Source: Ustilago trichophora
Lineage: Eukaryota; Basidiomycota; Ustilaginomycetes; Ustilaginales; Ustilaginaceae
DNA length: 64,000 nt
Assembly: GCA_900323505.1 (NCBI GenBank)
Contig: OOIN01000047.1
Location: 310,001-374,000 of the forward strand
Reading direction: 5' to 3'
Of this stretch, positions 37,198-48,117 are shown one piece after another; position 1 is the stretch's first letter, and every line of letters starts with the position of its first letter. The position numbers and the translations under genes were made by a program. The notes under the pieces were generated by a model. That model ran no database searches and was not told where the DNA came from. It worked only from the letters and a program-made list of their open reading frames with translations.

Positions 37198-39060
37198 ATG
37201 ACAACACCATCAATTTCAAAGCGCTCCACTGCATCTCGTGCTGCTCGTGCTGCTGATCGTGATCAACAAGAAGCTCGGCTTCAACAAGCAGCTGCTGAGC
37301 TTGGCAATGGAACATTCTCCAGCATCCATAAAGCAGCGGCTGCAAACAGTGTGCCTGAGTCAACACTGCGTGGCCGACTTTCCGGTGTTCCGACAATCAG
37401 GGAAGGTCATGCTTCCATGCAGGCACTTACGCCTGCAGCGGAGACAGCACTTCTGGAACACATTCGGCGCTGTGCCTGCAGCGGCTTTCCTTTGACGCCG
37501 GCGCAGATCAGGGACTATGCAAACACCGTCTCACGTGGCATTCCTGGCTGCACTGATGCTCCCGACGTTGGACGGAATTGGCTCCAAGGATTCCTGCTTT
37601 GGCATCCAAGCATTTGCTCTCATTGGTCATGGTGTCTTGATAATGCCCGGCTCACTGGAACAGACGCCAATGGAATACAAGCATGGTATCAACAATTAGG
37701 CAGGATTGTGAATGAATACAGTGTGCTAACAACAAATATATACAACATGGATGAAACCGGATTCCGGTTTGGTCAAGGTGGTTCCGAGCAGGTAATTGTA
37801 CCTTCCGGCGATCAAGCAGCCCGGTTTAAGGCACAGCCAGGAACCTGAGAATTGGCCACGGCGATTGAATGCATCGGAACGGGTGGCCAGATACTTCCGC
37901 CAGTGATCATCACCAAAGGCGCAAGCCACATGGTTGGCGAACACCGGAAAATGGCAAATGTTCCTGCATCTTGGCACTTTGCAAAGACCAACAGAGGCTG
38001 GACAACTCAAGAGCTAGCTGTTGATTGGCTGAAAACAGTGTTTGACACCAACACTATGCCCTCAACACCATTGCAGTGGCGTTTGTTGATCATCGACAGC
38101 CACAATTCACACACCAGTACCAAGTTTCTGGTCACTGCATGGAATCGCCGTATCATTCCATTCTGCTTCCCAGCACATTCGACGCACATCATGCAGCCGC
38201 TTGATGTCTCAGTGTTTGGTCCTGTCAGCGCCGCATACAAACAAATAATAAACAACCTTGCACCTCAATCAGTATCGGATGTCAACAGATCTCAGTTTGT
38301 GACATTCTATGCCCAGGCACGAGAGAAGGCACTTACGCCAACTGCAGCCCAAAAAGCATTCGCTGACTGTGGGATTGCGGTAAAACCTAATGCCAAGAAG
38401 GTACTAAACCAACTTGCCAGGCATCAGCAAGCTCAACGGACCGGAACGACACAGCAATTGCTGCTGCAGGAACGCCTTCCGCCGCAAACAAGTACGGCAG
38501 TAAGCTCGGTGCTTGACGCCTTCAGGCACAAACCGAATCCTCGGGATGCAAAAGCAATCAAACAAACTCTCATGCAGGCATATGAATGTCCACATGCAAC
38601 AATCTTGGTTCTAGAAGCCAAGAATAAGCTTCTTCAGGAACAGGAGGATCGGCGATGGCAAGCAGCAAAGAAAACGCAGGGTAAGAAGAAAGTTGGTGAC
38701 CAAATGATATTGTCCAAAGATATCATGATCACTTGTCAGCATGCAGAGCAGGAGCTTGTCCGGAAAAAGCCAGCAATTGCCGCTCGGCAGAAACAGGAAC
38801 GGAGGAAGAAACAGCGACAGCAGGAGAAGCGGGTGGTACTACCACCTCCTGCTATGCTCAATGATCGCGATGAAGCATGTGCTGATAACAACAATGATGC
38901 CTCGGCATCATCAGCAATCCCAACCACATCAGCAAGGCCAGATATCATTGACATTCTTGATGATGGTGAGCCTCTCAGCCCCATTGAAGACAATGATATT
39001 GATCCTGCCTGCTTCTACGATAGTGTTCCCGTAGCAAGCTCATCACGTGTCAAGCTCTAA
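37198..39060 (+). pseudogene. pogo-type transposase with one in-frame stop
   Basis: A 620-codon frame broken only by TGA at 37846-37848; both halves lie in the same frame. The N-terminal half has a psq-type helix-turn-helix (FSSIHKAAAANSVPESTLRGRL) and a CENP-B-like second DNA-binding segment (LTPAQIRDYANTVSRG). The DDE catalytic core is complete: Asp in NMDETGF, Asp in IIDSHNSH and Asp in MQPLDVSVFG, with 35 residues between the last two (DD35D). The stop sits between AQPGT and ELATAIEC, where relatives usually have an Arg, so a CGA to TGA change is likely. The C-terminus is Gln/Lys-rich. As written the gene would make only the DNA-binding part and first Asp, unless the stop is read through. 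Other copies may supply activity. Confidence 0.9.
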
Positions 39061-39466
39061 CTCTATCTCAGTATTCATGTACCTTAATCTCTCACGTGGT
39101 TCTCATTGAAGTTTGATGTTGTTTCATTCACCGAGGACTGTGCTCACGATCAATGCCAAGTACTACCATCAGTTTCAATTTCAAGGTTTGAGAACGCGCG
39201 ACTAATACGGGCGCGCGACTAATACATGAATTACGTTACAACAATATTCGATGAGAATGAAACGGATCGATAGAATGGAGAAAGTACAAGTACAGGTGAG
39301 ATCGATAGCAACTAAATGCGATGAATACAAGAGATGCGAGATTGCTTTGCGAGTAAGAGAGAGATATGAAGAGACCCAAAAAAAGAAAAAGAAACAACCA
39401 AGATAGGCGTTCAAGATGAAAAGTGGCTGAGCGCATAACATTCCATGAGCCAAGGAAAGGCGAGGA
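39061..39466. other. transposon 3' part and gene 3' flank
   Basis: The first 176 bases are the transposon's untranslated end. The remaining 228 are the 3' flank of the minus-strand gene. No separate feature. Confidence 0.6.
39196..39236 (-). repeat. right terminal inverted repeat
   Basis: Inverted partner of 36973-37013. It contains two copies of GTATTAGTCGCGC separated by GCCC. Confidence 0.93.
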
Positions 39467-41041
39467 TTAAAACGTCGACTCCTTGCCATAGTTGCAGAGA
39501 TACGTCTCCCAATGACCGAAATAGTCTCTGCCCTTATTGCTCGCGGCTCCTTGAGGACGAGGGGCGATGCGAAGGGGCGCATGCGCTTCCAATGCAACTT
39601 TGCCCTTGGGACTGGGAGGAGAGTGGACTAATTGGCCGTAGGCATTGCGCTGCTGATGGGACAAGTGGGGTATCTTTGATGCGGCTTGGGCGCGGGTGAA
39701 ATCGATCACGGCGGCAAGGGTCGCAGATGGGGAAAGGGGGATCGAGGCTTTGCGGAGGTGTTCATCTCGAACAGCTTTGCGGGCTCGCTGCGAGACTTGA
39801 AGTGATGAGGAGGGGTTGGCGGTGAGAGGTGGAGCGCCGGGTGTGAGTGGAGAGTGGTCCTCGTCCGACGATGTCATGATTTGCGAGCAGGCTTGCATGG
39901 GAGGATGTTGGATGGCAAGCATACCCGAGGAGTTCGGGTAAGATGGCAGATCGGATTTGGGTGATACGGGCCCGTCAAAGGATGGCGTTAACTGGACTTG
40001 TGGTCTCGGAGAAGAGCCAATTTGGGAGAGCGATAGCATGCGAGCTCCAGTATAGTCGAGTTGCTGGTCGATGATGGGCCAGAATCGATGTCGTTCGGGT
40101 GCTTGCTTGGCATCGCGTTCATCGTACACCTCAACCATGTTGGGGGCGAATGCGAAAGCGCCAGTAAAATGTGACCAGCCGATGGGGGCCGTGCGGGTGG
40201 CAGAGAGAAGGCGGAGCTCGGGTAAGACGTCCGAACTTGTAGCGCTAGCCTGAGATGGGCATGCATGAATCGCTGGAGTCGAGCGGGGTTGACACTTGCT
40301 TTGAGCAGAGGTGGCGGCGGCCGAGCGGGCCTTGCTGCGTTGCTTGACGAGCTTGCGGTCGCGCTGTTGCTTGCGAGCCATGCGCCATGAAGCGAGAGAG
40401 GGTAGTTGGGTGCCCATCTCAACAGCATGTACTTGGCTGGAGGTTAGATCCGAGCAAGTCGAGAGAAGACCGAGGGATCGCTTTCGCAAAGCCATGTTGA
40501 TTGCAATGCGGCTTTTCTTGGTGAGCCGAGGATGAATGACGTCGCCTTCGGAAAGCAGACGCTGTGAAGCAAGGATCGGTCTGAACCGGTGGTTGTGATG
40601 ACCAAGATTGGAGGTCTTGCGCAAAACATTTCTTGCAGAGGCTCGTGAGTGGCGCACAAACGAGTGCCTATCGGTGTAGCTGTCTGCGCTCGAGTCGGAC
40701 GCCTCTGTGAGAGGAGTCTGCGATGCAAGTGGTGCAGAGACATGGCAGGAAGACTCGCTAACGGGTGGCGATGGGGTGGCGGATTCATCCCGTTGAGCGA
40801 GAGGTAGTTGGCAAGAGGAAGCCGCAGGCGAAGGCAAGGATAGCTCCTGGTTGGGGGTGGCAGAGGGGGAGAGTGCTGGTGGCGTCGAGAGCGATTGTAT
40901 GCGAGCACGCATCTGCTGGAAGGCAGCGGATTGGTAGGGCTCGAATTGGTTTGCCATTGTCGGAGACTCGGAGCGGGAAAGAATAGGACTGAGGGACGTG
41001 TTGCAAGAAGGTCTGCCCGATGGCAGTGCCATAATGATCAA
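39467..41041 (-). CDS. unrecognised disordered protein
   Basis: I do not recognise this 524-residue protein. Alternative in-frame starts are at 41032 (MALPS...) and 40957 (MANQFEPYQS...). It is rich in Ser, Pro, Ala and Gln with many SP/TP sites (LSTPPALSPSATP, TPGAPPL, HSPPSPKGK), as in phosphorylated regulators. More conserved-looking pieces are SARNVLRKTSNLGHHNHRFR, the basic stretch LTKKSRIAINMALRKRSLG, the highly basic RMARKQQRDRKLVKQRSKAR, and the C-terminal DYFGHWETYLCNYG. The basic blocks could serve nuclear import or RNA/DNA binding (inference). The transposon sits 231 bases past its stop codon, and a 5.5-kb non-coding stretch lies upstream. Confidence 0.75.
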   Translation of the reverse strand: MIIMALPSGRPSCNTSLSPILSRSESPTMANQFEPYQSAAFQQMRARIQSLSTPPALSPSATPNQELSLPSPAASSCQLPLAQRDESATPSPPVSESSCHVSAPLASQTPLTEASDSSADSYTDRHSFVRHSRASARNVLRKTSNLGHHNHRFRPILASQRLLSEGDVIHPRLTKKSRIAINMALRKRSLGLLSTCSDLTSSQVHAVEMGTQLPSLASWRMARKQQRDRKLVKQRSKARSAAATSAQSKCQPRSTPAIHACPSQASATSSDVLPELRLLSATRTAPIGWSHFTGAFAFAPNMVEVYDERDAKQAPERHRFWPIIDQQLDYTGARMLSLSQIGSSPRPQVQLTPSFDGPVSPKSDLPSYPNSSGMLAIQHPPMQACSQIMTSSDEDHSPLTPGAPPLTANPSSSLQVSQRARKAVRDEHLRKASIPLSPSATLAAVIDFTRAQAASKIPHLSHQQRNAYGQLVHSPPSPKGKVALEAHAPLRIAPRPQGAASNKGRDYFGHWETYLCNYGKESTF

Positions 41042-41479
41042 AGCTGCCAGGCCGCGAAGGGGATGAGCCCGAGGGTCGGCGAAAGGTGTCGAAGAAGGTC
41101 GGAAGTTCTGTGTGAAAATGCAAAACTCGACAGAGAGGGAAGGTGATGCGGCGAATTGGATGTATAGCGGCCAAGAGCTGTTGAGAAGATGAGTTGCTGT
41201 GTGTAAATGAGTGTCGACGTCGAGGTATGCGCTCAGCTATCTCTGTAGCGTGTATATGTAGTTGTAGAGATGGATGAAGCGAGTCGTCGGCGATGGTGAT
41301 GATGGTGATGAGCAGAGTCGTTGGAGGTCAAAAGAGGAGACGGGGCGGGGAGGGCGAGAAGGGTAGAGCTTTATTGAAGAGCGAAGAGCTCAGCCGATTC
41401 CTGAGTGGACATGAGGCTTAGCCGGATTACAGAAGGCAGAGGAGGCAGTGCGCCTAGCACAGAGCGAGGAAAAGAGTGA

Positions 41480-41536
41480 GACACGCACACGCACACGCAC
41501 ACGCACACAGCGAGAGAGAGAGAGAGAGAGAGAGAG
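41480..41536. repeat. GCACAC hexamer plus GA repeat
   Basis: About four GCACAC units directly followed by about 13 GA units, a compound microsatellite upstream of the gene at 39467. Confidence 0.93.
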
Positions 41537-42560
41537 GGCGTGCGGTGGTAGATAGATTGAGACAGAGGTTGTGCACAATCTGGATGTGGTCGAAGCCGAG
41601 TTGATTATAGTCTCGTGGAGGGTCTAGGCCATCAAGGATTCAAGGTGTGAGTGAAAGGGAAGAAATATGTGCGGCAGAGATCGAGCAATAAGTGCGCAAC
41701 AGGACAAGAGAGCTCGATCTTCAGAGGGCATCGTGATGGCTTTGAGCCAGAGGGGCGAAAAGGGCGTAGAGAGAGGCATTGCAACAGTCAAGAGCCTTAA
41801 TTTTGGAATGGATCGGTGCGATTGTGAGAGTGAGTGCTGCGCCATTGCATTCTGGGTGTGACGTGGGCCGATGATGGCCAACGACGATGACACGCCAGAG
41901 ACAACCGGACCACGCTTTGGCTAACTACTGTAGCTGTTTTGTGCTGTCTGAGCGCCCTTTCTAGTTTTTAATTGTCACACGGCTGGCACACTCCAGCCGG
42001 AATGAAATGGTGGTGCAAGAGCGTGGTTTTGCCTGCCGTTGCTGTGGTTTCCTCCCCATTGAAACAGACACAGGAGAGAGCCACATGAATGCATTACAGC
42101 ACCACCCAAGCAATGCAATGCCATGCCATGCACAGACATACACAAACACCGTAGTGTGTACAGCACGTCACATCACCAACTGCTATATCGCGTTTGGCGT
42201 CATTGACGCAAAATAGGCATAAGTGTTGATCGAAAGTGGATTCCTCTCAGACACAAAGCAAATCGAGTCAGAATTGGGGAGAGGGAGAGTCAAAGGGTGA
42301 CGATTCCAAGTCAAGCTTATTTAGCGATCGATGATGGCGGGGACACACACTCGCATACAGTCGACGGCTTTGAGACACTGACGACAGATCCAGTATTTCT
42401 GGATGGGGTGCGGTGTCATGCAAGACAACATACAGCAGAGGATCTCGAGGCATGGGGCGACTGCATGATTTTTGCATTCTTGCGTTTACAGTGCACTCGC
42501 TTCTGATCTGCCTGATTCCAAAGCTGAGCGGTTGACGCGATTCGAATCGTCATATCAAAG

Positions 42561-42592
42561 TACTGTACAGTACTGTACTGTACTGTACTGTA
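42561..42592. repeat. TGTAC pentamer microsatellite
   Basis: About six units, with one inverted step (TACTGTACAGTACTG) near its start. Confidence 0.93.
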
Positions 42593-43031
42593 ACAATGGC
42601 AGCATCAGAGCCAAGCCAACCTTGTTTGGTCCTTCCCGCCTCGCTTCTATTAGAACGGGCAGCAGAACGACGGTCCCCACGAGCATTAATCTGTTGACCA
42701 TCATCCATCCAATCTCGGTGAATTTTCCTGTCAACTATATCTTCAGTTACAACACGGTGCTGTGCACTGTATGATGCATTTCCTCACGTCACATTAGAAA
42801 TCGAGAGAAAAATCGATTGCTGTGCTGTATCACTAGGATCATCCCACACCCAGTTTTTCTTTCTCTCTCCAATGCAGGCAACTCGACCACGCCCATTGCC
42901 CCACCAACAAGTCCTGCTCGATCGGGATTCGCGACCGAACAAGCTCTCTTCTCTTTCGAGTCGAATTTCTTGACATTCAAACTGCATCAACTGCATCTCG
43001 AGATCGGATAGCTGACCCAGCGAGCATAAAC

Positions 43032-43041
43032 TACACACACA

Positions 43042-43077
<36 letters not shown>
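43032..43077. repeat. CA plus GA compound repeat
   Basis: About 13 CA units followed by about 9 GA units. Confidence 0.95.
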
Positions 43078-46000
43078 ACAAGTGCAGCGCATGAATTCCC
43101 CTTTTTGTTGGCAGAGACAACAAGGTGTCATCTTGTATTGTTGTGCTATGTAACCGAATCAAAGGCGCCACAGACTTTGAGTTGAATCGTCCCCCTCTGT
43201 GTGGCTTGCGATAGCCCACGCTACTCACCAACAGAGCGATGATAAATGACGACGTTGGGCTATCGGATGGACCAATCACAGCCGACTCTGTGGGAGCTAT
43301 TCATGTCCAACACCTACGCAAGAGGCACACACGGTACACTTCTCTTTGCAATGCAATACGTGCAACTTGGCTTCTAGACTTCTTCGCTTCTGGAGGTGGC
43401 TTTGCAATCCGACGTTGTAGTGCACGCCGCACCAAATGAGAAGGAGCTGAGCTGTATTTGAGGTCTTGATTGTTGTTTTGTATCCGGATCCCGACCATCC
43501 CGCCCGTGCTTCCGTGCAGTATAGGCGGAGTGGCTTCTCTCTTCGGTCTGTCCTGAATTCTTTTTGTTCTCTTCCTTCTTCCTTGAGGTAGAATGTAACG
43601 CAAGCGAATTGCTGTCGATAGTCAACATATGCACTCGCTCGGTGGAGCCGAAACACAAACAGAGTGTGTGACTGCGATTATGCATTTCCGCCATCGCTTT
43701 TCGATTTCGGGGTCAGTGATCCCGAGGCGGCAGCAGCAGCAGCAGCAGCCTGATACAAGTTAAAGCTCGATATCCAATCTGCAGCGCGCATGAGCCTTAA
43801 ACATACCAGAGAAGCGGATCGAGATCGCGAGTACTACCTTACCACTCACCAGGTCAAACGTTCCTGGATTTATTGAGTACAGTAGGTGAAACAAGTGTGT
43901 CGCGATCGGTTCGATTTTCACCCACATTTTTCTGCATTGCGCGGCACTGCACTGCGCCCCGCCGATCCCAACGTTGCACTTGCCTCTCTCGGAGAGAAAA
44001 TTCATCCCGATCCAGACGAACCGTTCGTTAAGCTTCTGCCCTCTGCGTCAAAATTGGGTCCCCCTCCCCCCGATCGCTGGACTCGGTCTTTCTTTTGAGC
44101 ATGACTCAACCTTTGGTTACCCATCATCACCATCATCATCATTCAAAACCAAAGTTGTTGGATGATCTGGGTCAACGGACAACGACGATCCCGTTGGCGA
44201 GGTTGAGCTTCAATTCCTACCGTCAGAATTCCGGGTTGTAAAGTGTTTCTCTCTTTCTCCATCGATCGCGGCGAGAAAGCAACTCTTACAATGGCCAGCT
44301 TGTGAGGTTTGTGCGTGTGAGGGTGGATGGGTGGATCTTTGGGCCCAGTGGTGCCGAGTTGCCCAGCATGCATACTCTGCGACAAGATACTGTGTGCACC
44401 CTGCCCAGATGCTCAGTTGAGGATACTAGATCTCTCTTTCTCGCACACTCCTTGCCGTTGTGGCGGCACGGGGAAAGGGGCAGGTTCATGCAGCACAGCT
44501 CACCAACTTAATTCTCGCGCTACAGTACAGTATAGTAGTCAATGTACTGTGTAGTACAGTGTGTGTGTCTCTGCGTGTGTGCATGCTGTTCGGGAAGGCT
44601 TTTGTTTTGTACTGTACTGCAATTACTGCACGACTGGTTGCTGCAGCATCCGATCGGCACCTCTGAATGCTCAATTTCGCAGGCCGAACGCGATCCGAAC
44701 ACAAAGTTAGCCGCTCTCGCACCTCCTTTTGCCCCTTCCTGTCTAGCTGAGTTTCAAGCATAAAAAACAGCCAGTCCTCAAACCTATCCATCGATTCGGT
44801 ACATGGCCTGATACAAGTGTCGGCGTCAGTTGCTCTTGGCGCCACAAGTTGCATTTGCACGATGGTCATTGGATCGGATAGCTGAGCGCTCCTCAAAAGA
44901 CATAAGTGTGAGAAACAAAGGGCCCGCATATACCTAAACATCCCGTGGAAGTCGGCTCGGCTTTCTTTTCTTTTCTTCTGGAGCCGCTGCAGATCGTGCA
45001 TGGTTTGGCGTTCGCTGAAGATGGCATAGGAATGTAATCCAAAGTGCATGCCAGGACATGAAGTTAGTTGCACGACGTTACAGAAGAGAGATGGGGGTGG
45101 TGTGGTGGTTTTCGGTTGCTGGTTGCTTTTTTTTTTCTTCCCTTTTTTCTTTTTTTCTTTTGGAGGCAAACTCGCGTTCACTGCTCACGCCAAAGTCCAT
45201 CATCCCCTTCCAAGCCTCCCCTTTCGCGCCTCTGAAAACTTCCTCCATGACAGTGTCCAATCCACATCTGAAAAAGAGGGAAGGAGACGTGGTTTGTGCT
45301 CCCCGTGTGAGGAACAATCGCCATCAAGATAAAAGAAGAAAGAATAGCGAAACCACTCTAAGCGCCCCCTTTGTTCTACACACATGGTCTACCTGCATCT
45401 CTTGTTTTTTCTGATTCGGCATGAAAATCGAATCCGACCCTCCCCTCTTTCGATGTCCGAAGATCATGTGTCGCTTTATTTATTTTGTTTTGAAAAACGG
45501 TGGAATGCTATAGACTTGGGTCAAACAAGCAAAGCAAGGGGTTTGAAGAAATTAGAGCTCAGGGCTGCGAACAGCGAGATATCGGGGCGAACGAGACTAA
45601 CAAGCAGCATGCGGATATTAGTTCGGAAATGTGAAAGGCACGCAGAGTAACGATGGTGTGGTTGAAATCAGGTCCAGCTCAGCAGAACTACAGGCCTGTG
45701 TCTGTGAGTCGCCAGATTGTGGCCGACGATCGGAAAGCCAAAAACTCACGCGCGACGTTTAGAGTTGGAGATGCCAAAAAGACAAATTGAGATAGATGGC
45801 TTTCATCGCCTAGCATCGAGGTCCACCACATTCTGTTTGCCGCTTGATTGTACTGAATGGTTGCATTTGTGTGTCTCAACGCCATCTCAAGGATTCAAGA
45901 TGCTGCATCGCTGATCGTAGATCTCATACGTTTGACCGAATCGTCCCGATGACACAACCCCTCTGATAGCTGGAAGCTCCACCGTGTCAACCCAAACCAC

Positions 46001-46234
46001 ACACTTCATCCGTCTTTCGTTCTCCATCCCACATCTATGTGAATCTTTCAAACCTCTCTTATTTCCGCCCAAAAAGCGTCCTCTGAAGCCATCAAACACC
46101 TTCTAAAGAGGATACCCAAGATGTGTACCCAGTAGATAGGCTTGCTGCCGACCAGATAAACAACGCGTAATCTCGACATCATCAATGACGACAATTGCCT
46201 TTTGATTCCTGTTGGACCCTGCATATTCGCGCCT

Positions 46235-46293
<59 letters not shown>
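46235..46293. repeat. TCA trinucleotide repeat (about 20 units)
   Basis: Uninterrupted TCA units between two genes. The minus strand reads as poly-Met, which is an artefact and not a protein. Confidence 0.95.
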
Positions 46294-46294
<1 letters not shown>

Positions 46295-46562
46295 GCCTCG
46301 TCGTCACCACAATCTTGTTCCTATCTCTTGTTCCTTCTATTGTAATACTCTGTGAGGTCAATTTCGTGTGAGTTGCTCATCATCGCGCACGATCGCTTTT
46401 CTTATTCCACATCCAGGTTTTGCTCTTCTTTGTTTTCGAGATCACAATGATGATCCACTCACTGTCTTGGCGCGACCGATGCGATCGATGCGGCAGGATC
46501 TTGCATTGTCCATCCTCAGACGGTGACTTCCACGGCGACTTTTTTAGACGTGATCTTTGTTA

Positions 46563-47873
46563 TCAATGAAGCAAACCCTTCTGTTGGAGAAATTCTACCT
46601 CAGACCCGTCCAACGAAACCCTCTGCTGTTCTCCCTCCTCCCCGAACAGCCCTCGTGGAACCACTTCCCCCTTCGCCTTGGAGTTGGAAGCACCGACCGC
46701 ATATCGAGATTTGACAAGTTTAATCTTGCCAGCCTTGATGTCGGCTGGTAAGCCACTGAGTCGGGCTCGTATATCAAGCGGATCGTTTTTTCTCCTTCTC
46801 CCGACAGCCCCATCTGAAGGTGTAGACGCTGAATCGGTCACGATGAGGAGGGGTACGTTGTCCAGCAGCCGCCCATAGATTCTCCGTCGTGTGCGTAGAC
46901 GAGAATAGTCTTTTGGATGTGAACTCCATCCATGCATTCGCAGGGCCCGCTTGCGGCGCTCGGATGAGTCCATGTTCGATCGATACGTCTCCACCTGCTT
47001 CCTTGCGTTTGTCAAGTACGGCTTGATCGTCCCTGACATCTGTTCAGGAGGTACTATGCCCTTTTTGGCCCCACCGAGGCGTTTCGGTAAGCTGCCTGTA
47101 TGCTCTGACGGCGGCCTAGCTCGCCTCTCGAGATGCTCGAACACCAACCCCTTGTTCGCTACCACCTGCCCACCTGCCACCACCACCACCACCACATCCA
47201 ATGGAACCTTGACCTTGCGCAAATAAGTCTTCACAAACCTCTTATTTGCATTACTGACCCTCTTCCTACCCATCGCTCTGCCAAAGTATTTCACCAGCGG
47301 ATCGTCCTCTGCCGGCAACCACGGCGGGGGAGGCCTTCCCATCAAATGAGCCGCACTTTTCACCGGTGCCCCGTCCATGCTGACTCCGCTTGTCAGCAAC
47401 GCCGTGAGTACGGGATGGAATTCCTTTCTGCGCAAATTTTTCGGATACTTTTCCTCGTTTATGCTTGAAGAAGGAAGAGGGGAGAGATCGGATAGGACAT
47501 CGCGGCGAAGTTTACCAGAACGAGCGTAGGCGAGTGAAAGAGAGCGATCGACGGCGTGCTCCCAGCCGTAATTTGCATCTGCCAATTGGCGACGATGGGT
47601 TTGGGCGCGAAGGATTCGTTTGCTTGCCGTCGAGGGTGGCCATCTTGATTCGTAGAGATGAGAAGATGCGGGATACGAAAGTAGTGGTTCGAGGTTCTTC
47701 CGTGCCAAAAAACGATGAGAGGTGTAGATTATAGGGTCATCAAGCGTGCTTGATAGCAGACGGGCTTGTTGCAGCAGTGTTCGATACAGGTGTTTGAGTC
47801 CTTCGCTTGAGGGTTTTGCGGTGAGCAGAGCGCTGGATGATGTTGATGTTGAGGCTAGCATGATTGGTTTCAC
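46563..47873 (-). CDS. LYR-motif protein, probably mitochondrial
   Basis: A 436-residue protein. Residues 26-40 (LKHLYRTLLQQARLL) carry the LYR tripeptide (29-31) and the helical context of the Complex1_LYR family, small adaptors that bind acyl carrier protein and act in respiratory complex, iron-sulphur or mitoribosome assembly. The family is usually about 100 residues, so the long basic C-terminal extension is notable. It is rich in Arg/Lys (RRKRALRMHG, RLRTRRRIYGRLL), has a hydrophobic VPLDVVVVVVAGGQVVANKG stretch and a conserved-looking GPPPPWLP-like segment (GRPPPPWLPAEDDPLVKYFG). Fungi have longer LYR proteins of this kind, so it need not be a fusion. Mitochondrial location and an assembly role are inferred from the motif only. 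Confidence 0.8.
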   Translation of the reverse strand: MKPIMLASTSTSSSALLTAKPSSEGLKHLYRTLLQQARLLSSTLDDPIIYTSHRFLARKNLEPLLSYPASSHLYESRWPPSTASKRILRAQTHRRQLADANYGWEHAVDRSLSLAYARSGKLRRDVLSDLSPLPSSSINEEKYPKNLRRKEFHPVLTALLTSGVSMDGAPVKSAAHLMGRPPPPWLPAEDDPLVKYFGRAMGRKRVSNANKRFVKTYLRKVKVPLDVVVVVVAGGQVVANKGLVFEHLERRARPPSEHTGSLPKRLGGAKKGIVPPEQMSGTIKPYLTNARKQVETYRSNMDSSERRKRALRMHGWSSHPKDYSRLRTRRRIYGRLLDNVPLLIVTDSASTPSDGAVGRRRKNDPLDIRARLSGLPADIKAGKIKLVKSRYAVGASNSKAKGEVVPRGLFGEEGEQQRVSLDGSEVEFLQQKGLLH

Positions 47874-48117
47874 TCGTCCAGCATCTTTTTCGGGATGTGG
47901 ATGTGAGGAAGTAAGAGCAGGACGGAAACGAAGAAGTGATGTCTTGATCCAGTGGTGAGTGTGGACCCTGAAAATCCCTCCACCTTCTTCTCCGACTTCC
48001 GAAAATCGGTTTCAGAAGAATACGCAACACGCAACACCGTTTCCCTTCTCAACCCAACCTGCACACACTCGCACACACACACACATCGCTAGCATTGTCT
48101 GTGATCCCCTATCCACA

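Larger units (their letters stand above)
36973..39236 (+). mobile_element. complete pogo/Fot1-type (Tc1-mariner superfamily) DNA transposon
   Basis: A 2264-bp element bounded by 41-bp terminal inverted repeats (36973-37013 and 39196-39236) and flanked by TA on both sides (36971-36972 and 39237-39238), the target duplication expected for this superfamily. The outer 24 bases of the repeats are identical. The inner 17 differ at four positions, all transitions. GTATTAGTCGCGC occurs twice within the right repeat, a likely double transposase-binding site. One transposase gene fills the interior. The structure is intact, so the insertion looks young. Confidence 0.95.
41042..46562. other. 5.5-kb stretch without a convincing gene
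   Basis: Both flanking genes point left, so this holds the promoter of the gene at 39467 and the 3' flank of the LYR-motif gene. Open frames here are short, low complexity or driven by repeats. None shows a domain, signal peptide plus cysteines, or splice-joined continuity. The repeats are GCACAC/GA (about 41480-41536), TGTAC (42561-42592), CA/GA (43032-43077), GCA (about 43727-43748), degenerate TGTAC (44521-44560) and TCA (46235-46293). An unrecognised non-coding RNA or a multi-exon gene cannot be excluded. Confidence 0.5.

Noticed and set aside
42535..42555. A tRNA-like or operator palindrome GCGATTCGAATCG
   Set aside because: A short palindrome only; no cloverleaf and no second copy.
5424..44560. 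TGTAC arrays as copper-response elements
   Set aside because: GTAC cores act so in green algae and plants, not known in fungi, and the arrays are not beside copper genes except by distance.
44486..45181. A 231-codon minus-strand frame in the gene-poor stretch
   Set aside because: Low-complexity Lys/Pro start, no recognisable domain, and it includes the degenerate TGTAC repeat.
46048..46293. A frame starting with about 19 Met residues
   Set aside because: Produced by the TCA microsatellite.
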